A stretch of 64,000 nucleotides of DNA, taken from Undaria pinnatifida (lineage: Eukaryota > Sar > Phaeophyceae > Laminariales > Alariaceae). Each line of letters opens with the position of its first letter. Position 1 is the stretch's first letter. The stretch is taken from positions 8,113,338-8,177,337 of the forward strand of contig JABAKD010000025.1 in NCBI GenBank assembly GCA_012845835.1. Reading direction: 5' to 3'. A program made the translations under genes and the position numbers. Of the stretch, positions 63,147 to 64,000 are shown in pieces. Under the pieces are notes generated by a model, which was given only the letters and a program-made list of their open reading frames with translations, had not been told where the DNA came from and did not search any database.

Positions 63147-63290
63147 TTGTCTTCCTTGTTGCGTTGTCTTTTTTTTTCTTTCCCTGCTTCGTTTGTTCAG
63201 GTGAAAAAAAGTTGCCAGTTTCAGGAAACCTCATCAACGGGATTCACGCCGAGAGAAAACGATGCAAATCACCACATACACACATACAAT
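63147..63290 (-). other. Probable 5' untranslated leader
   Basis: A-rich, no upstream ATG close to the start (leader AACGCAACAAGGAAGACAA). Transcription start not identifiable. Confidence 0.4.
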
Positions 63291-63459
63291 AGTGGGCCCT
63301 CTACAGCGCTGGTTGAGTAGTGCCGGTTGCCCGCTATAGTGCTTGTGAAATCGTTTGGCACAGATAGGAACAACCAGCAGTGGCAGTATGCGGAGTAGTC
63401 TCGATTGCCGCTATAGTGCCGATATTTACGGCCGGCACATACCGGCACTATAGAGGTCC
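63291..63459. mobile_element. MITE-like TIR element, copy 4, upstream of the gene
   Basis: AGTGGGCCCTCTACAGCGCT at the left and CACTATAGAGGTCC at the right; the interior matches copies 1-3 (TTGAGTAGTGCCGGTTGCCC). It sits about 145-310 bp upstream of the ATG, possibly within the promoter. Confidence 0.8.
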
Positions 63460-63609
63460 GAGTTCTTAGTTCCGACGGCGCCAAAAAATAGAGACTCCTT
63501 ACCAGCCACGCGCGCCCCGTTTTCATGTCCCACCCGGCCACCAAAATTTCCGGAATCTCCGAAATAGATTGGATACTGGTGGTAATGAGGGTCGACCTCA
63601 AATCGATTT

Positions 63610-63705
63610 CGGTGGGTACGGTTGGGTTGGGTTGGGGTTGGCGATGGGTTGGGTTGGCGATGGGTTGGGTTGGGTTGGATTGGGTTGGGTTGGGTTGGGC
63701 TGGGT
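63610..63705 (+). repeat. GGGTTGGGTTGG repeat (CCCAA family)
   Basis: Short array of the same pentamer family as 16275-17400, opposite orientation. Confidence 0.9.
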
Positions 63706-63789
63706 TCTTCCTGCTTTCCACCAACGTACAAGGTTGACGACAATTACAAATATCCACCACAGTACGTTCCTCGTGAGAGCTACAAACCT

Positions 63790-63845
63790 AATATATAATA
63801 GTACAGTATATAATACAATATATAATATAACGGTATAACGTATAA
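63790..63845 (-). promoter_or_regulatory. AT-rich TATA-like cluster
   Basis: TATATAATAGTACAGTATAT and further TATAATACAATATATAATA, 640-700 bp upstream of the start codon. Could be a core promoter or only simple sequence; nothing else supports it. Confidence 0.2.
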
Positions 63846-64000
63846 CGTGCATACCAGGTCCTATCCCCTGCCTGGCAGACGGTATCATACTGCCTCATTA
63901 TCACCATAATCCTTCAAGTCCTGTCTCTTCGGTGGAGTCACACTCTTGATACTTTCGTTGCTGACCCCCGGGAGAGTCTATGCTACACACAACACACAAG

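Noticed and set aside
61931-63320. Plus-strand Pro/Leu/Ser frames
   Set aside because: Antisense of the Glu-rich exons 1 and 2.
1-64000. tRNA, rRNA or bacterial operon
   Set aside because: No cloverleaf-forming tRNA, no rRNA core sequence and no closely packed bacterial-type coding frames were seen by eye.

Overview
The window is eukaryotic nuclear DNA. It carries one very large, intron-rich gene on the minus strand embedded in repeats. By splicing exons whose phases fit, I can follow one reading path from an ATG at 63146 leftwards to an exon ending at 690: 35 exons, about 9.4 kb of coding sequence (about 3,100 residues) spread over 62.4 kb, mean intron about 1.6 kb. The gene runs off the left edge. 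Long introns with GT-AG (and one or two GC-AG) borders, Gly/Ser/acidic low-complexity exons, abundant microsatellites and degenerate LINEs suggest a multicellular stramenopile such as a brown alga. That is an inference; no barcode gene is present.

From N to C terminus the protein has: a Glu/Asp-rich N-terminus and a Gly/Ser-rich exon (63146-60607); an FYRN domain over exons 2-4; an FYRC domain begun in exon 4 and apparently completed only in exons 10-11, with a long disordered insert between; a charged coiled coil (exons 13-15); a DDT-like domain and WHIM-like region (exons 16-20); an acidic, Lys-rich exon (22); a bromodomain (exons 23-24); a C4HC3 PHD finger (exons 25-26); more low-complexity and Cys-containing exons; and part of what may be an extended PHD (exons 32-35). 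FYRN/FYRC plus PHD and ePHD is the order of plant ATX/trithorax H3K4 methyltransferases, whereas DDT plus bromodomain plus PHD is the set found in ISWI partners (BPTF/BAZ). A SET domain could lie just beyond the left edge.

The introns hold (i) two families of broken non-LTR retrotransposons, one with short derivatives that keep its head and tail; (ii) a palindromic fragment of a DDE transposase; (iii) small TIR elements; (iv) a 1.4-kb inverted-repeat element that encloses exon 8; and (v) many tandem repeats: (CCCAA)n, (GGGTC)n, (CAAA)n, TACGATA-type, 28-bp and 160-bp units.

The most unusual feature is that at least thirteen exons have decayed partial copies of their own edges in the neighbouring intron. 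Copies of acceptor-side edges lie upstream and copies of donor-side edges lie downstream. Introns here seem to have grown by repeated duplication across exon-intron junctions, leaving arrays of decoy splice sites.
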